NCBI GenBank assembly: GCA_003228195.2
Contig: QGNO01000004.1
Span: 29,452-93,451 of the forward strand
Reading direction: 5' to 3'
Length of the DNA: 64,000 nucleotides
DNA from: Chloroflexota bacterium
GTDB taxonomy: Bacteria > Chloroflexota > Dehalococcoidia > Lucifugimonadales > QGNO01
In this document: piece after piece, positions 10,894 to 20,347 of the stretch
Layout of the letters: every line of letters begins with the position of its first letter
Position numbering within the stretch: position 1 is the first letter of the stretch
Made by a program: the position numbers and the translations under genes
Notes under the pieces: model-generated
The model's database searches: none
Told to the model about the DNA's origin: nothing
Seen by the model: the letters and a program-made list of their open reading frames with translations, nothing else

Positions 10894-11763
10894 TTACCCT
10901 TCCAATGCGGCAACACCGCCGACAATGTCGAGAAGTTCCTTAGTTATTGATTCTTGCCGCACCTTGTTTAACATCAAAGTGAGCGCGTCTATCATTTCGT
11001 TAGCGGAATCCGTAGCATTCTGCATTGCCACCATCCGAGCGGACTGCTCACTGGCCACAGACTCCAAAATAGCGTGGTAAATCTGCATTTCTACAAACCT
11101 GGGCAAAAGTTCACTCAACAGATCTGCACTACGGGGCTCATAAATGTATCCTGCTTTTTGACCTGGCTCAAGTTCTGCCGGCTCTACTGGCAAAAGCTTA
11201 TGCATAACTGGGCGCTGAATAGCAGTGCTAACAAAATAACCATATGCAACATGGACCTCGTCCGCAAAACCGCTGGCATAATCCTCTATTGCTATATGAC
11301 TTATTGGCAAGACCGATTCCAGAGACGGACGATCGCCCATGTCCGAAAAGAATGCACGAAGATCATTTCCGGTCCTTGCAACAAAATCACGACCTTTCTT
11401 CCCTACCCCAACCACACTCACCGAGGCACTGCTGTCCAGAATGAACTGCCCCAACGATCTATTAAGATTGGAAGGCAAGCCTCCACAAAGCCCTCTATCA
11501 GGGGTTACATGGATTACCTCAATACGCTTTACTTCTCTTTTGGTCAGTAAAGGATTAGTCTCTTCGGTATCGGTCGATTGTGCTGCAACATTAGCCAACA
11601 CCGCTTGCATTTTCTCAGAGTAAGGCCTACCAGAAACGGATAGCTGTTGAGCCCGTCTCATCTTGGAGGCCGCAATCATCTGCATAGCCTTCGTAATTTT
11701 AGCCGTGTTCTGAACGCTTCGAATGCGCCTCCTCAATGTTCTTACATTTGTTATGGTTGCCAT
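10894..11763 (-). CDS. atpG: ATP synthase gamma subunit
   Basis: MATITNVRTLRRRIRSVQNTAKITKAMQMIAASKMRRAQ; C-terminal NKVRQESITKELLDIVGGVAAL. Confidence 0.99.
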   Translation of the reverse strand: MATITNVRTLRRRIRSVQNTAKITKAMQMIAASKMRRAQQLSVSGRPYSEKMQAVLANVAAQSTDTEETNPLLTKREVKRIEVIHVTPDRGLCGGLPSNLNRSLGQFILDSSASVSVVGVGKKGRDFVARTGNDLRAFFSDMGDRPSLESVLPISHIAIEDYASGFADEVHVAYGYFVSTAIQRPVMHKLLPVEPAELEPGQKAGYIYEPRSADLLSELLPRFVEMQIYHAILESVASEQSARMVAMQNATDSANEMIDALTLMLNKVRQESITKELLDIVGGVAALEG

Positions 11764-11765
11764 AA

Positions 11766-11981
11766 CTACCCTTGTCCCTCGTCTTCATATATCCAAGCTA
11801 TATGGGCAACATTAATGATCGTAGGTAACTTGTCCCCCTCGTCCTTAACTAGTAAACAATCGTCCGACCCGCCCAACAAAACGCCAGCAATTTCTTCTAT
11901 AGAGCCTTCAGTATCTACGTCAGTTACTATTACCACGTTCTTATCCTTAAAGTACTTTGCAGATTCTTCTATTAAACTCAT
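11766..11981 (-). CDS. Uncharacterised 71-aa protein embedded between atpA and atpG
   Basis: ORF MSLIEESAKYFKDKNVVIVTDVDTEGSIEEIAGVLLGGSDDCLLVKDEGDKLPTIINVAHIAWIYEDEGQG; 7-nt gap from atpA, 2-nt gap to atpG, same strand. Confidence 0.88.
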   Translation of the reverse strand: MSLIEESAKYFKDKNVVIVTDVDTEGSIEEIAGVLLGGSDDCLLVKDEGDKLPTIINVAHIAWIYEDEGQG

Positions 11982-11988
11982 TTCTCTC

Positions 11989-13506
11989 CTAATTAAAACT
12001 TACGGTCTGTTTGTACGAATCAATCGCGCCAATCAATGACTTCTGAGTTTCATCATCTATTTCATTAGTTTCGATTATCCTCTCAGCTATCTTGGGGTAG
12101 TTAGATTCTATGAACATATGAAATCCTTCTTCCCATTCTGATATTTTTTCCACAGAAACATCATCCAGATAGCCATTTGTTACGGCGAACATGATCATGA
12201 CTTGCTTAGACAACGGCAACGGCTGATACTGAGGTTGCTTGAGAACCTCAGTTATCCTCTGCCCTCGTTCAAGTTGCTCCCTAGTAGAACGATCCAGGTC
12301 GCTTGTACCAAATTGCGCGAATGTAACCAACTCACGATATTGAGCCAAATCCAACCTCAATCTACCAGCCACACTTCTCATTGCCCGGCGTTGGGCGGAC
12401 CCCCCAACACGAGAAACTGAAAGCCCAACGTTAACAGCCGGCCTCGTACCGCCGTTAAACAGGTCCGCCTCTAGGTAAATTTGCCCATCTGTTATAGATA
12501 TTACGTTCGTGGGGATATAAGCAGACACATCACCAGCTTGAGTTTCAATTATCGGCAATGCAGTCAATGAACCCCCTCCGCCAACCTCATCCAAGCGGGC
12601 TGATCTCTCCAAAAGTCTGCTGTGAAGATAGAAAACATCCCCCGGATACGCCTCGCGACCCGGAGGCCGTCTCAACAAGAGAGACATCTGCCTGTAGGCC
12701 CATGCATGCTTCGAAAGATCATCAAAAATAATCAAAACATCCTTACCATTCTCCATCCATTCTTCACCAATCGCACATCCAGCGTAAGGAGCCAAATATT
12801 GGAGCGGAGCCGGGTCAGAAGCATTTGCAGCTACCACAACAGTGTGTTCCATAGCGCCATATCGCTCCAGGGTTGCGACAGTCTGAGCCACTTTACCTAC
12901 CCTTTGTCCAATAGCTACATAAATACAAATTAGATCTCCACCCTTTTGGTTGATTATGGTATCGAGAGCCACCGCACTCTTACCAGTAGAACGATCTCCT
13001 ATGATCAGTTCTCTTTGGCCACGCCCAATCGGAATCATGGCATCAACCGCCTTTATTCCGGTTTGCACTGGGACATTAACCGCTTGACGACTTGCTACAT
13101 CGGGAGCTACTCGTTCTACTGCCCGTCTATTTTTTGTAGAAATCGGACCTTTCCCATCTATTGGTCTTCCCAAAGCATCAACAGTCCTGCCAATCAGTTC
13201 ATCGCCGACCGGCACTTCCGCAACACTACCAGTCGACCGAACCTCATCACCCTCTTTGATCCGAGAGTCGTCACCGAGAATAACAGCTCCAACTGCATCT
13301 TCTTCCAAGTTCATTGCCATTCCAATCACATCGCCAGGGAAAGACAACAGTTCTGTGTATTTAACTCCTCTCAAGCCATGTATCCGTGCAATACCATCAC
13401 CCACCTCAGTAACGGTACCAACGTCAACCATAGTCAAGTCACCGCCAAATTCCTCAATTTGGCGTTTTATCACCGCTGCGATATCTTGCCCTCGCGTTGT
13501 CATCAA
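11989..13506 (-). CDS. atpA: ATP synthase alpha subunit
   Basis: [19 protein letters not shown], full length F1 alpha. Confidence 0.99.
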   Translation of the reverse strand: MMTTRGQDIAAVIKRQIEEFGGDLTMVDVGTVTEVGDGIARIHGLRGVKYTELLSFPGDVIGMAMNLEEDAVGAVILGDDSRIKEGDEVRSTGSVAEVPVGDELIGRTVDALGRPIDGKGPISTKNRRAVERVAPDVASRQAVNVPVQTGIKAVDAMIPIGRGQRELIIGDRSTGKSAVALDTIINQKGGDLICIYVAIGQRVGKVAQTVATLERYGAMEHTVVVAANASDPAPLQYLAPYAGCAIGEEWMENGKDVLIIFDDLSKHAWAYRQMSLLLRRPPGREAYPGDVFYLHSRLLERSARLDEVGGGGSLTALPIIETQAGDVSAYIPTNVISITDGQIYLEADLFNGGTRPAVNVGLSVSRVGGSAQRRAMRSVAGRLRLDLAQYRELVTFAQFGTSDLDRSTREQLERGQRITEVLKQPQYQPLPLSKQVMIMFAVTNGYLDDVSVEKISEWEEGFHMFIESNYPKIAERIIETNEIDDETQKSLIGAIDSYKQTVSFN

Positions 13507-13524
13507 TCTACCTCTCTATTGCTT

Positions 13525-14064
13525 CTAACTTGGCGTAGCCAGTACTCTCTGTTTTAAAATTGTCAATCTTTCTCTAACCGTACCATCTATTATCATGTCC
13601 CCGACTCTGATAAGAATGCCACCAAGTATATCTTGGCTAACATTAGTGTTAAGCACTATCTCCTTTCCAAACAAATCCTTCAATTGCTTTTGCAATCTGC
13701 TTTTCTGCTCCTCTTCCAACTCAATTGCGGTAGTAATCTCTACTTGCTCTCTACCCTGGAGATCATCAAGAAGTTTCTGATACTCTAAGACTACCCCATC
13801 CAGAATCTGCAGGGCTCCGTTCTTGACTATCAAGCCAACAAGGTTAGAAACATTTTCCCGAACGTCACTGAGGGCGGCATGGAGTAACTCCAGTTTCCGC
13901 TGGAAATTAACCTTCGGCGATTGTAAGAACACTTTAGTTTGATCATCGGCTAGGCACTCAGCTGATCGTACCAACTCAACCCGCCATTCTTCTAAAGCTC
14001 CATCCTCCAAGGCGATCGCAAAAACCGCTTGTGCGTAACGTTTAGCCAGTGGGGTGCGGGCCAT
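13525..14064 (-). CDS. atpH: ATP synthase delta subunit
   Basis: MARTPLAKRYAQAVFAIALEDG...; C-terminal ILGGILIRVGDMIIDGTVRERL. Confidence 0.96.
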   Translation of the reverse strand: MARTPLAKRYAQAVFAIALEDGALEEWRVELVRSAECLADDQTKVFLQSPKVNFQRKLELLHAALSDVRENVSNLVGLIVKNGALQILDGVVLEYQKLLDDLQGREQVEITTAIELEEEQKSRLQKQLKDLFGKEIVLNTNVSQDILGGILIRVGDMIIDGTVRERLTILKQRVLATPS

Positions 14065-14570
14065 TACTTACCATCCTTTTCCAATAAATCACTCTCAGTC
14101 AAAGTTTGTTCTATTAAGTCTTTGTGCAAGTCCTTATCTAATGACCGCCTCACTACCCGCTCTGCAGCTGAAATAGCTAGATCACCAAACTCTCTCCTCA
14201 GTTCGTCCACCGCAATATCCCTTTCTCTCTGAATCTCAGCCTGAGCCTTCGATATAAAAGAGTCAGCTTCTTGGCGGGCCTTCTCTCGCTCCCCATCACG
14301 AACACGCTGCGCCGCCTGCCTAGCTTGCTCTATCACCGCCTGACCTTCCTTTCGGGCATCCTTAATCTGCTGATCCATCTCTCCTTGCCTCATGACCGAC
14401 TCTTCTTGCAAAACCTGAGCCTGATCCCTGCTCTCCTGAATGCGGCGAGACCGTTCATCAAGAACACGCAATATAGGCTTGAAACCAACCATATAAAGAA
14501 TGATAAGTAATGCAGTAAAATTAACCAAATAAACTACCAAGCTGGGCCAATGAAAGCCTAACTCTGCCAT
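14064..14570 (-). CDS. atpF: ATP synthase b subunit
   Basis: N-terminal TM followed by long charged coiled coil; overlaps atpH. Confidence 0.95.
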   Translation of the reverse strand: MAELGFHWPSLVVYLVNFTALLIILYMVGFKPILRVLDERSRRIQESRDQAQVLQEESVMRQGEMDQQIKDARKEGQAVIEQARQAAQRVRDGEREKARQEADSFISKAQAEIQRERDIAVDELRREFGDLAISAAERVVRRSLDKDLHKDLIEQTLTESDLLEKDGK

Positions 14571-14606
14571 GCTACTTTCCCCTTTTGTCTGACCAGTAGA
14601 TCCAGC

Positions 14607-14855
<249 letters not shown>

Positions 14856-14868
14856 TTAAAATCAACAA

Positions 14869-14979
14869 TTAGATTTTTATTGATCCCTTTTCAGATACGA
14901 ATCCATAAACTGCCAACCTTGTCGTGGTTGCAGTCATTGCCAAGGCGATAATCACTAACGTTAACATAATTATCTCCAT
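14869..14979 (-). CDS. Putative 36-aa single-TM small protein between atpB and atpE
   Basis: Manually read ORF ATG..TAA: MEIIMLTLVIIALAMTATTTRLAVYGFVSEKGSIKI; AGGAAG upstream of ATG; in-operon. Confidence 0.45.
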   Translation of the reverse strand: MEIIMLTLVIIALAMTATTTRLAVYGFVSEKGSIKI

Positions 14980-15001
14980 CGCTTCTTCTTCCTAATAACC
15001 A

Positions 15002-15931
15002 CTAGTGTCCCTCTTCACCATCATGATGAGGAGTAATCGCTATAGTAACGAACACGAGGGTGAGACCGGCAAAAATTAGTGCCTGTATAAAGCCCACCAA
15101 GAGCTCCAACCCGTAGAACGGCAGAGAAAACACAAACGGAACGAGAAATGCGGTCATTAGGAGCAATATCTCTCCCGCGGTCATGTTGCCGAAAAGTCGG
15201 AAAGTAAAACTTATTAGCCTTATAAATTCGCTCAGTAATTCTAAAACACCAACGAATATATCGATCAGTCCTTCAAAAATCCGTCCCTTTAATAGGGCCC
15301 CAAATCGGAAGAATTTGCCAAAGTAAGATAGCCCTAGAGTCTTAATTCCCCAGAACTCTACAAAAATAAAAGAAATGATCGCTAGCGCAAGTGGCATATT
15401 AAGATCCGTCCCTGCAGGGCGCAACAAGTGCCGTTCGAAATGTCCATCATTCATAAAGCCAAGGCTTTGGTAAAGAGGTATAAGGCCAATCCAAGCATTC
15501 ATTAATACGAATAGGAACATGGTAGCAAACAATGGGAAGAACCGCCTGGTATTGCCGCGGCCGGCGACGCCCTCAACAAAGCTGTACATCGAGACCACAA
15601 TGAATTCCAAGAAGTTGTGTAGCCCTTTTGGCCTTGCATCTGCATTTATGTTGCGAGTACCGAAGAAAAACAGGCCAACCAATATAACACTGGCGATTAA
15701 TGAAGAGAGGATTGTATTGGTCAACATGAAGCGACTTGGGAGCTTATGCAATTCATGAGCTTCATGTGCATCTGATTCGAAAACAGGTTGTGGAGGAAGG
15801 TGAACTTCGGGAGTTGGGAGGAATGGACTTCCACCAAACAACGCGCTCCCTATAGCTCCTATAACGAAACCAAAAACAAAGAGGGCTATAAGCGACAAAC
15901 CTAGAGCCCTAAAAACATTCTTCGCGCTCAT
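15002..15931 (-). CDS. atpB: ATP synthase a subunit
   Basis: ISFTFRLFGNMTAGEILLLM and C-terminal LELLVGFIQALIFAGLTLVFVTIAITPHH. Confidence 0.98.
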   Translation of the reverse strand: MSAKNVFRALGLSLIALFVFGFVIGAIGSALFGGSPFLPTPEVHLPPQPVFESDAHEAHELHKLPSRFMLTNTILSSLIASVILVGLFFFGTRNINADARPKGLHNFLEFIVVSMYSFVEGVAGRGNTRRFFPLFATMFLFVLMNAWIGLIPLYQSLGFMNDGHFERHLLRPAGTDLNMPLALAIISFIFVEFWGIKTLGLSYFGKFFRFGALLKGRIFEGLIDIFVGVLELLSEFIRLISFTFRLFGNMTAGEILLLMTAFLVPFVFSLPFYGLELLVGFIQALIFAGLTLVFVTIAITPHHDGEEGH

Positions 15932-15967
15932 GAATTACCCTGTTTCGATACCATCATTTTTCTTATT

Positions 15968-16183
15968 CTAGTCATTGCCTTTGAAAAGAAATTCGACTAT
16001 ACGGTAGAGACCGTAAAAAGCCAATCCAGAACCCAACAAAACTCCCAACAGAGTAAACACAGGAGAGGCATTAAGTTGGTCGTCTATCCACAACCCTCCA
16101 CCCACTCCAAGAAGAATACTCGCTGCCACATACCAACCCAAACCCAAGAGCCTAATGGAAATGATAAGCCCACGCTTATTCAT
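15968..16183 (-). CDS. AtpZ/AtpI-like ATP synthase accessory membrane protein
   Basis: Two-TM protein with GGGLWIDDQLNASPVFTLLGVLLGSGLAFYGLYRIV at head of atp operon; ATG 16183 preferred over TTG 16198. Confidence 0.85.
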   Translation of the reverse strand: MNKRGLIISIRLLGLGWYVAASILLGVGGGLWIDDQLNASPVFTLLGVLLGSGLAFYGLYRIVEFLFKGND

Positions 16184-16212
16184 AAGCTCGCCCCCCAAAC
16201 TTTGCGAAGTTT

Positions 16213-16244
16213 ATCACATATATCACATATATATGTAGTGTCAA
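16213..16244 (-). promoter_or_regulatory. Candidate atp operon promoter region with tandem 9-bp repeat
   Basis: Minus strand TTGACA (16244-16239) followed by ATATGTGATATATGTGAT (two exact copies of ATATGTGAT, 16230-16213). Confidence 0.4.
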
Positions 16245-16310
16245 CGCAAAATTCGCGTAGAAAAACGTGTTTCGAAATACAAGATTGCTAGCAATGCTCG
16301 TTTGCAAGAG

Positions 16311-16886
16311 TTAGGATGCCTGCTCAGAGCTTTCCTGCCCCTCGTTTCCTATGTCTTCAATGTCTAGGGTATCTATGAAATCCGTAAAAGCCGACATCCT
16401 ACGGAGATCTTCCTCTTTGATCCCTCTTGGTTCATCATTTTCATCATTAGGAATAACAGGGCTGCCAGAATCATCCAGGCTTATGCCGGCTTTATTTAAT
16501 ACATGATCTGCAACATATATAGGCACATCAGCTCTTACCGCTATCGCTATCGCATCACTAGGTCTGGAATCAACATCGACAACTAATCCATTAAGATCAA
16601 TGGTTATTTGTGCAAAAAAAGTGTCGTCCTTCAAATCGTTTATCGTAATATGAGTAAGGCTTCCCCCAAGTCTATCAATAACTGATGCTAACAAATCGTG
16701 GGTTAGCGGGCGGGGCAAAAAAACGCCTTGCATCTTCACAGCTATAGAATCGGCTTCCGATGCACCAATCCAAATAGGGAGGTATAAGCCAGATTTAACA
16801 TCCTTCAAAACCACCACTCTCTGGTGGTTTACCAAGCTTACCCGGATACTATCTATAACCACTTCAGGCATCGACAACTCCCCCAA
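16311..16886 (-). CDS. Bifunctional nuclease family (BFN/DUF151) protein
   Basis: VVLKDVKSGLYLPIWIGASEADSIAVKMQG...RPLTHDLLASVIDRLGG...VDSRPSDAIAIAVRADVPIYV. Confidence 0.93.
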   Translation of the reverse strand: MGELSMPEVVIDSIRVSLVNHQRVVVLKDVKSGLYLPIWIGASEADSIAVKMQGVFLPRPLTHDLLASVIDRLGGSLTHITINDLKDDTFFAQITIDLNGLVVDVDSRPSDAIAIAVRADVPIYVADHVLNKAGISLDDSGSPVIPNDENDEPRGIKEEDLRRMSAFTDFIDTLDIEDIGNEGQESSEQAS

Positions 16887-16932
16887 TTACAAAGACTCGC
16901 TCATATTACCGATGGCCAATTAGCCTTGTCAA

Positions 16933-17127
16933 TCAAATTTTAGCTAACCTGTTATGATCCGCTATTCTCCGTTCTAAAACACTTCTACTCAACAAAATTC
17001 GTCTTTGACAACTTATACAGCGTAAGCCAATATCAGCCCCAAGTCTTACAACGCGCCATTCGAAAGCACCGCAAGGGTGGCGTTTCCTAAGCTTAAGAAT
17101 ATCTCCCAAGTTATATTCTCTTACCAT
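16933..17127 (-). CDS. DUF951-family protein
   Basis: [50 protein letters not shown]. Confidence 0.88.
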   Translation of the reverse strand: MVREYNLGDILKLRKRHPCGAFEWRVVRLGADIGLRCISCQRRILLSRSVLERRIADHNRLAKI

Positions 17128-17957
17128 GGCAAACCTAGGGAGTCCAAAATGGCGTTAATATTGTCCCGCAACTCTCGGGTCGCTTCACGAGCCCCTTTTG
17201 CAAAATTCTTGGTTTCGTCAGCATATATCAAACCCCGTGACGAGTTAATCAATATTCTTCGACCCGCGCTTGAAATACCATTTCTCACGGAATGGTCCAA
17301 AGCTCCGTCCTGAGAACCTATACCAGGAATGAGAAAAGGCATGTCTGGGCATATTTCCCTAGTTTCCCTGATTTGGTCGGGATAAGTCGCTCCCATGACC
17401 AAACCAGCATTGCCATTTTTGTTCCAATCTTGAATTTCGTACGCAACGTGCTTATAAAAGGGAATTTGGCCATTGGCCTGGCTTTTAATTTCCAAATCCT
17501 GAAAATCACTTGCGCCAGGATTTGAAGATCTACACCACACAAAAACACCCTTGTCACTGTAATTTAGAAACGGAACCACCGAGTCTTCTCCTCCGTAGAC
17601 ATTAACAGTTACAGCGTCGAAGCCCCAATTATCAAACATACCTTTAGCGTATGCAGCGGCTGTATGCCCAATATCTCCTCTCTTCCCGTCCCCGATTACA
17701 ATCATAGTATCGGAAACTTCCCGTATGAACCGTATCGTCTCTTCCAATGCCCTAAACCCAGCCAATCCTAGTGCTTCATAGAACGCCAAATTAGGCTTAT
17801 AGGCTCCCACTAAACCACAAGTCGCCTCCACAATTCCTTTATTGAAGGTGACAATATCTTTCGTCGGGATTCTCGCAAGCTCAGGATCCAATCCAAGACA
17901 GACTAAGCTCTCATTAGCTTGACAACTCCAATCTAAGTTCTCTAAAAATGCGTTCAT
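17121..17957 (-). CDS. pyrF: Orotidine-5'-phosphate decarboxylase
   Basis: [45 protein letters not shown]. Confidence 0.97.
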   Translation of the reverse strand: MNAFLENLDWSCQANESLVCLGLDPELARIPTKDIVTFNKGIVEATCGLVGAYKPNLAFYEALGLAGFRALEETIRFIREVSDTMIVIGDGKRGDIGHTAAAYAKGMFDNWGFDAVTVNVYGGEDSVVPFLNYSDKGVFVWCRSSNPGASDFQDLEIKSQANGQIPFYKHVAYEIQDWNKNGNAGLVMGATYPDQIRETREICPDMPFLIPGIGSQDGALDHSVRNGISSAGRRILINSSRGLIYADETKNFAKGAREATRELRDNINAILDSLGLPW

Positions 17958-18094
17958 GTCGCCGCCTTATAGCATCAGTCTAAACGTGCCGGATCATCCC
18001 TGCAAGCACAACTTTTGTTAACTATTAAACAAAATAAGTCATTCGTTCCATCTAGACAGGAATATGTTATATCTTCTGTGCGGACTCAAACAAA

Positions 18095-18824
18095 ATGAAT
18101 AACCCAAAGAGGAAACAACATATCTCAAAAACCTTTCATGGAATAATATTTGATCGACTGTATCAAGCATACGGATGTCAGAGATGGTGGGCAGCCGATA
18201 ATTCATGTGAAATAGCGCAGGAGCAATTCTGACACAAAATGTCTGCTGGCAAAACGCAGAACGTGCCATATTTATTCTAAAAAACCAAGAGCTCCTAAGC
18301 GCCTGCGCATTACTGCGCACCCCTGATGACATGGGAGGCTAATCAGGTCATCTGATTATTTCATCGCTAAGGCAAAAAACAAAAACGTTCGCCTCTCATA
18401 TCGTAAACAACCATCAAGGTGAAATGGCGCTTATGTTGCCACAAGATACCTCAACGCTCCGAAAAGACCTTCTCTCCATCCATAAGATAGGAACAGAGAC
18501 GGCAAGCGCAATAATGCTTTACGCAAAAGAGAAACCTGTATTTGTAGTAGATACCTACACAACACGCCTTCTAATTCGAATTGGCATTGTCACAAATTAC
18601 ACAGATTATTCGGATATTCAATCTGTCTTCCACACAAATCTCCCCAAAACACAACCTTGTTAAATGAATTCCATGCCCTTATAAACAATCATGGAAAGAC
18701 AACCTGCAAAAAGAATCGACCGTCATGCTTGGAATGCACACTGATAACTTTGTGCCCAACAGGGCAACACAACAAAGAACAAAACGCCATGAATCAAATT
18801 CAGGAATACGGGTACATTTGCTGA
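18095..18824 (+). pseudogene. Degraded endonuclease III-like (HhH-GPD, 4Fe-4S) protein
   Basis: Fragments in successive frames: IIFDRLYQAYGCQRWWAADNSCEIA / GAILTQNVCWQNAERAIFILKNQELLSACAL / RSSDYFIAKAK / LLSIHKIGTETASAIMLYAKEKPVFVVDTYTTRLLIRIGI / QNTTLLNEFHALINNHGKTTCKKNRPSCLECTLITLC (C-x6-C-x2-C-x5-C cluster). Confidence 0.88.
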
Positions 18825-18912
18825 TCTAATTGATAAAATAATTAGAAAGCAATCTTAAGGCAATGAAACAACGAGCCCCCTCAATCACATAACTTGACTC
18901 CAAAGCACATGC

Positions 18913-19210
18913 TTAGAAACTAGTAAAAAGGTCAATGTCGGGAAGAAGGATCGGGGTAGGCCTAGCAGTAGGTATTGGCGTTGGAGTAACAGACGACACA
19001 GACTTAGGAGTGGGAGTTGCTGTCGACATTAACTCAGATCTAGGTATCAACACCGGCTTAGCCGTCGCAGCTGGAGTAGCAATAACTACCAGTTCGGTCA
19101 TAGGAACAGAAGAGGATCTGTAGTACTATCCCAGCCCCCACAAGCTACCGTAATTGTCCAGTTATTAGAATGAAAATAGGTTTTCCCCACCCAGCCCATA
19201 ACAACTTCAT
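18913..19210 (-). pseudogene. Degraded small lipoprotein with Thr/Pro-rich linker
   Basis: MKLLWAGWGKPIFILITGQL [fs] VACGGWDSTT [fs] SSSVPMTELVVIATPAATAKPVLIPRSELMSTATPTPKSVSSVTPTPIPTARPTPILLPDIDLFTSF; signal peptide/lipobox-like start, ATG overlaps the end of the upstream gene. Confidence 0.55.
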
Positions 19211-19213
19211 CGC

Positions 19214-20317
19214 TTAACGTTTCCTAGATTTTGTAATTCCTTTCAAGTTTTCTTCACGCACCTGTGGTTGTTCCTCTGGTTTTAAAATACCAATAAAAGG
19301 TAAATTACGGTATTTTTGCAGATAGTCCAAACCGTACCCAACCACGAATTCATCTGGTACTTCAAACCCTGTATACTCTACTTGGACATCCACCAATCGC
19401 CTAACCTTTTTGTCAAGTAAGGTACAGACCTTAATATCCGCAGGCTTGAAAGATTCTAAATAGCGCAACAGGTAATTCAAAGTCATACCAGTATCTACTA
19501 TGTCTTCAATCAATAGTACTCGCCTTCCCTCTATAGCAACGTCTGGTCCTTTAGTGATCTCAACTGTGCCGTCCCGCGTTCTTAAACCTTCAGCACTTTC
19601 TCCGTAATAGGATACAGACATAAAGTCCATTATGATTGGAAGATCAACTTCCCTAATCAAGTCGGCCATGAAACAAAAAACACCACTAAGAACGCCCAAG
19701 AATATAGGTTCATCGTTTTTGTAATCTTTGGTAATTATCTTGCCCAGGTGCTTTACTCGACGATCTATTTCAGGTTTAGTAAAAAGCACTTTATCTATTG
19801 CAGGAATAGTTTCTTGCACTAATGGACCAAAGCCATATTTTGCCAACAACCTGTATATATCACGTCGGTAAAGAAGTTTGATATTGACGTCGGGATACAA
19901 CTCCTGAATTTGGCGCATCTTCCTATTTTTTACTGTAACCAAATTTTGTTTGAGAGTGGTCAATTCAACATACAAGTCGAACTCAGGTAAATAGAAATCG
20001 GGAGTGAACATTTGTAACACCCGATCCCCCTCCCATTTCAAAGGGAACGATCTCGGCTCATAAAGCCATTTAACTCCGTAAAAATCCAACAGATTCGTGA
20101 ATTCATCCTCGCTTGGATGAGCAAACGGCCGATGAGTACTAGGGACATTGTAGTGCGCCATCGGAGTAGCAACGGATATGGCAGTAGCTCTTTTAACACG
20201 CCTGCGGTTGCGTCTAGTCGAACTACTCGTATCAAAACCTCGTTTGGTCCCTTCGCTATTAGTGTCTTCTAACGAAGGTTCGAACCTATCTTCTCGATTA
20301 TCTCTATTCAAAACCAC
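19214..20317 (-). CDS. Hypoxanthine-type phosphoribosyltransferase with N-terminal PD-(D/E)XK-like domain
   Basis: C-terminal half: VLLIEDIVDTGMTLNYLLRYLE (PRPP loop), LDKKVRR, PDEFVVGYGLDYLQKYRNLPFIGIL. N-terminal ~165 aa: EDEFTNLLDFYGVKWLYEP...FTPDFYLPEFDLYVELTTLK. Confidence 0.88.
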   Translation of the reverse strand: MVLNRDNREDRFEPSLEDTNSEGTKRGFDTSSSTRRNRRRVKRATAISVATPMAHYNVPSTHRPFAHPSEDEFTNLLDFYGVKWLYEPRSFPLKWEGDRVLQMFTPDFYLPEFDLYVELTTLKQNLVTVKNRKMRQIQELYPDVNIKLLYRRDIYRLLAKYGFGPLVQETIPAIDKVLFTKPEIDRRVKHLGKIITKDYKNDEPIFLGVLSGVFCFMADLIREVDLPIIMDFMSVSYYGESAEGLRTRDGTVEITKGPDVAIEGRRVLLIEDIVDTGMTLNYLLRYLESFKPADIKVCTLLDKKVRRLVDVQVEYTGFEVPDEFVVGYGLDYLQKYRNLPFIGILKPEEQPQVREENLKGITKSRKR

Positions 20318-20347
20318 TCAACCCCACAACTAATTCATATTGTACTG

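Noticed and set aside
12946-13557. 203-aa + strand ORF opposite atpA
   Set aside because: Antisense to a certain atpA; composition typical of a shadow ORF.
18935-19123. + strand Gly/Val-rich ORF (GRRIGVGLAVGIGVGVTDDTD...)
   Set aside because: Reverse complement of a Thr/Pro-rich linker; the minus-strand lipoprotein reading explains it better.
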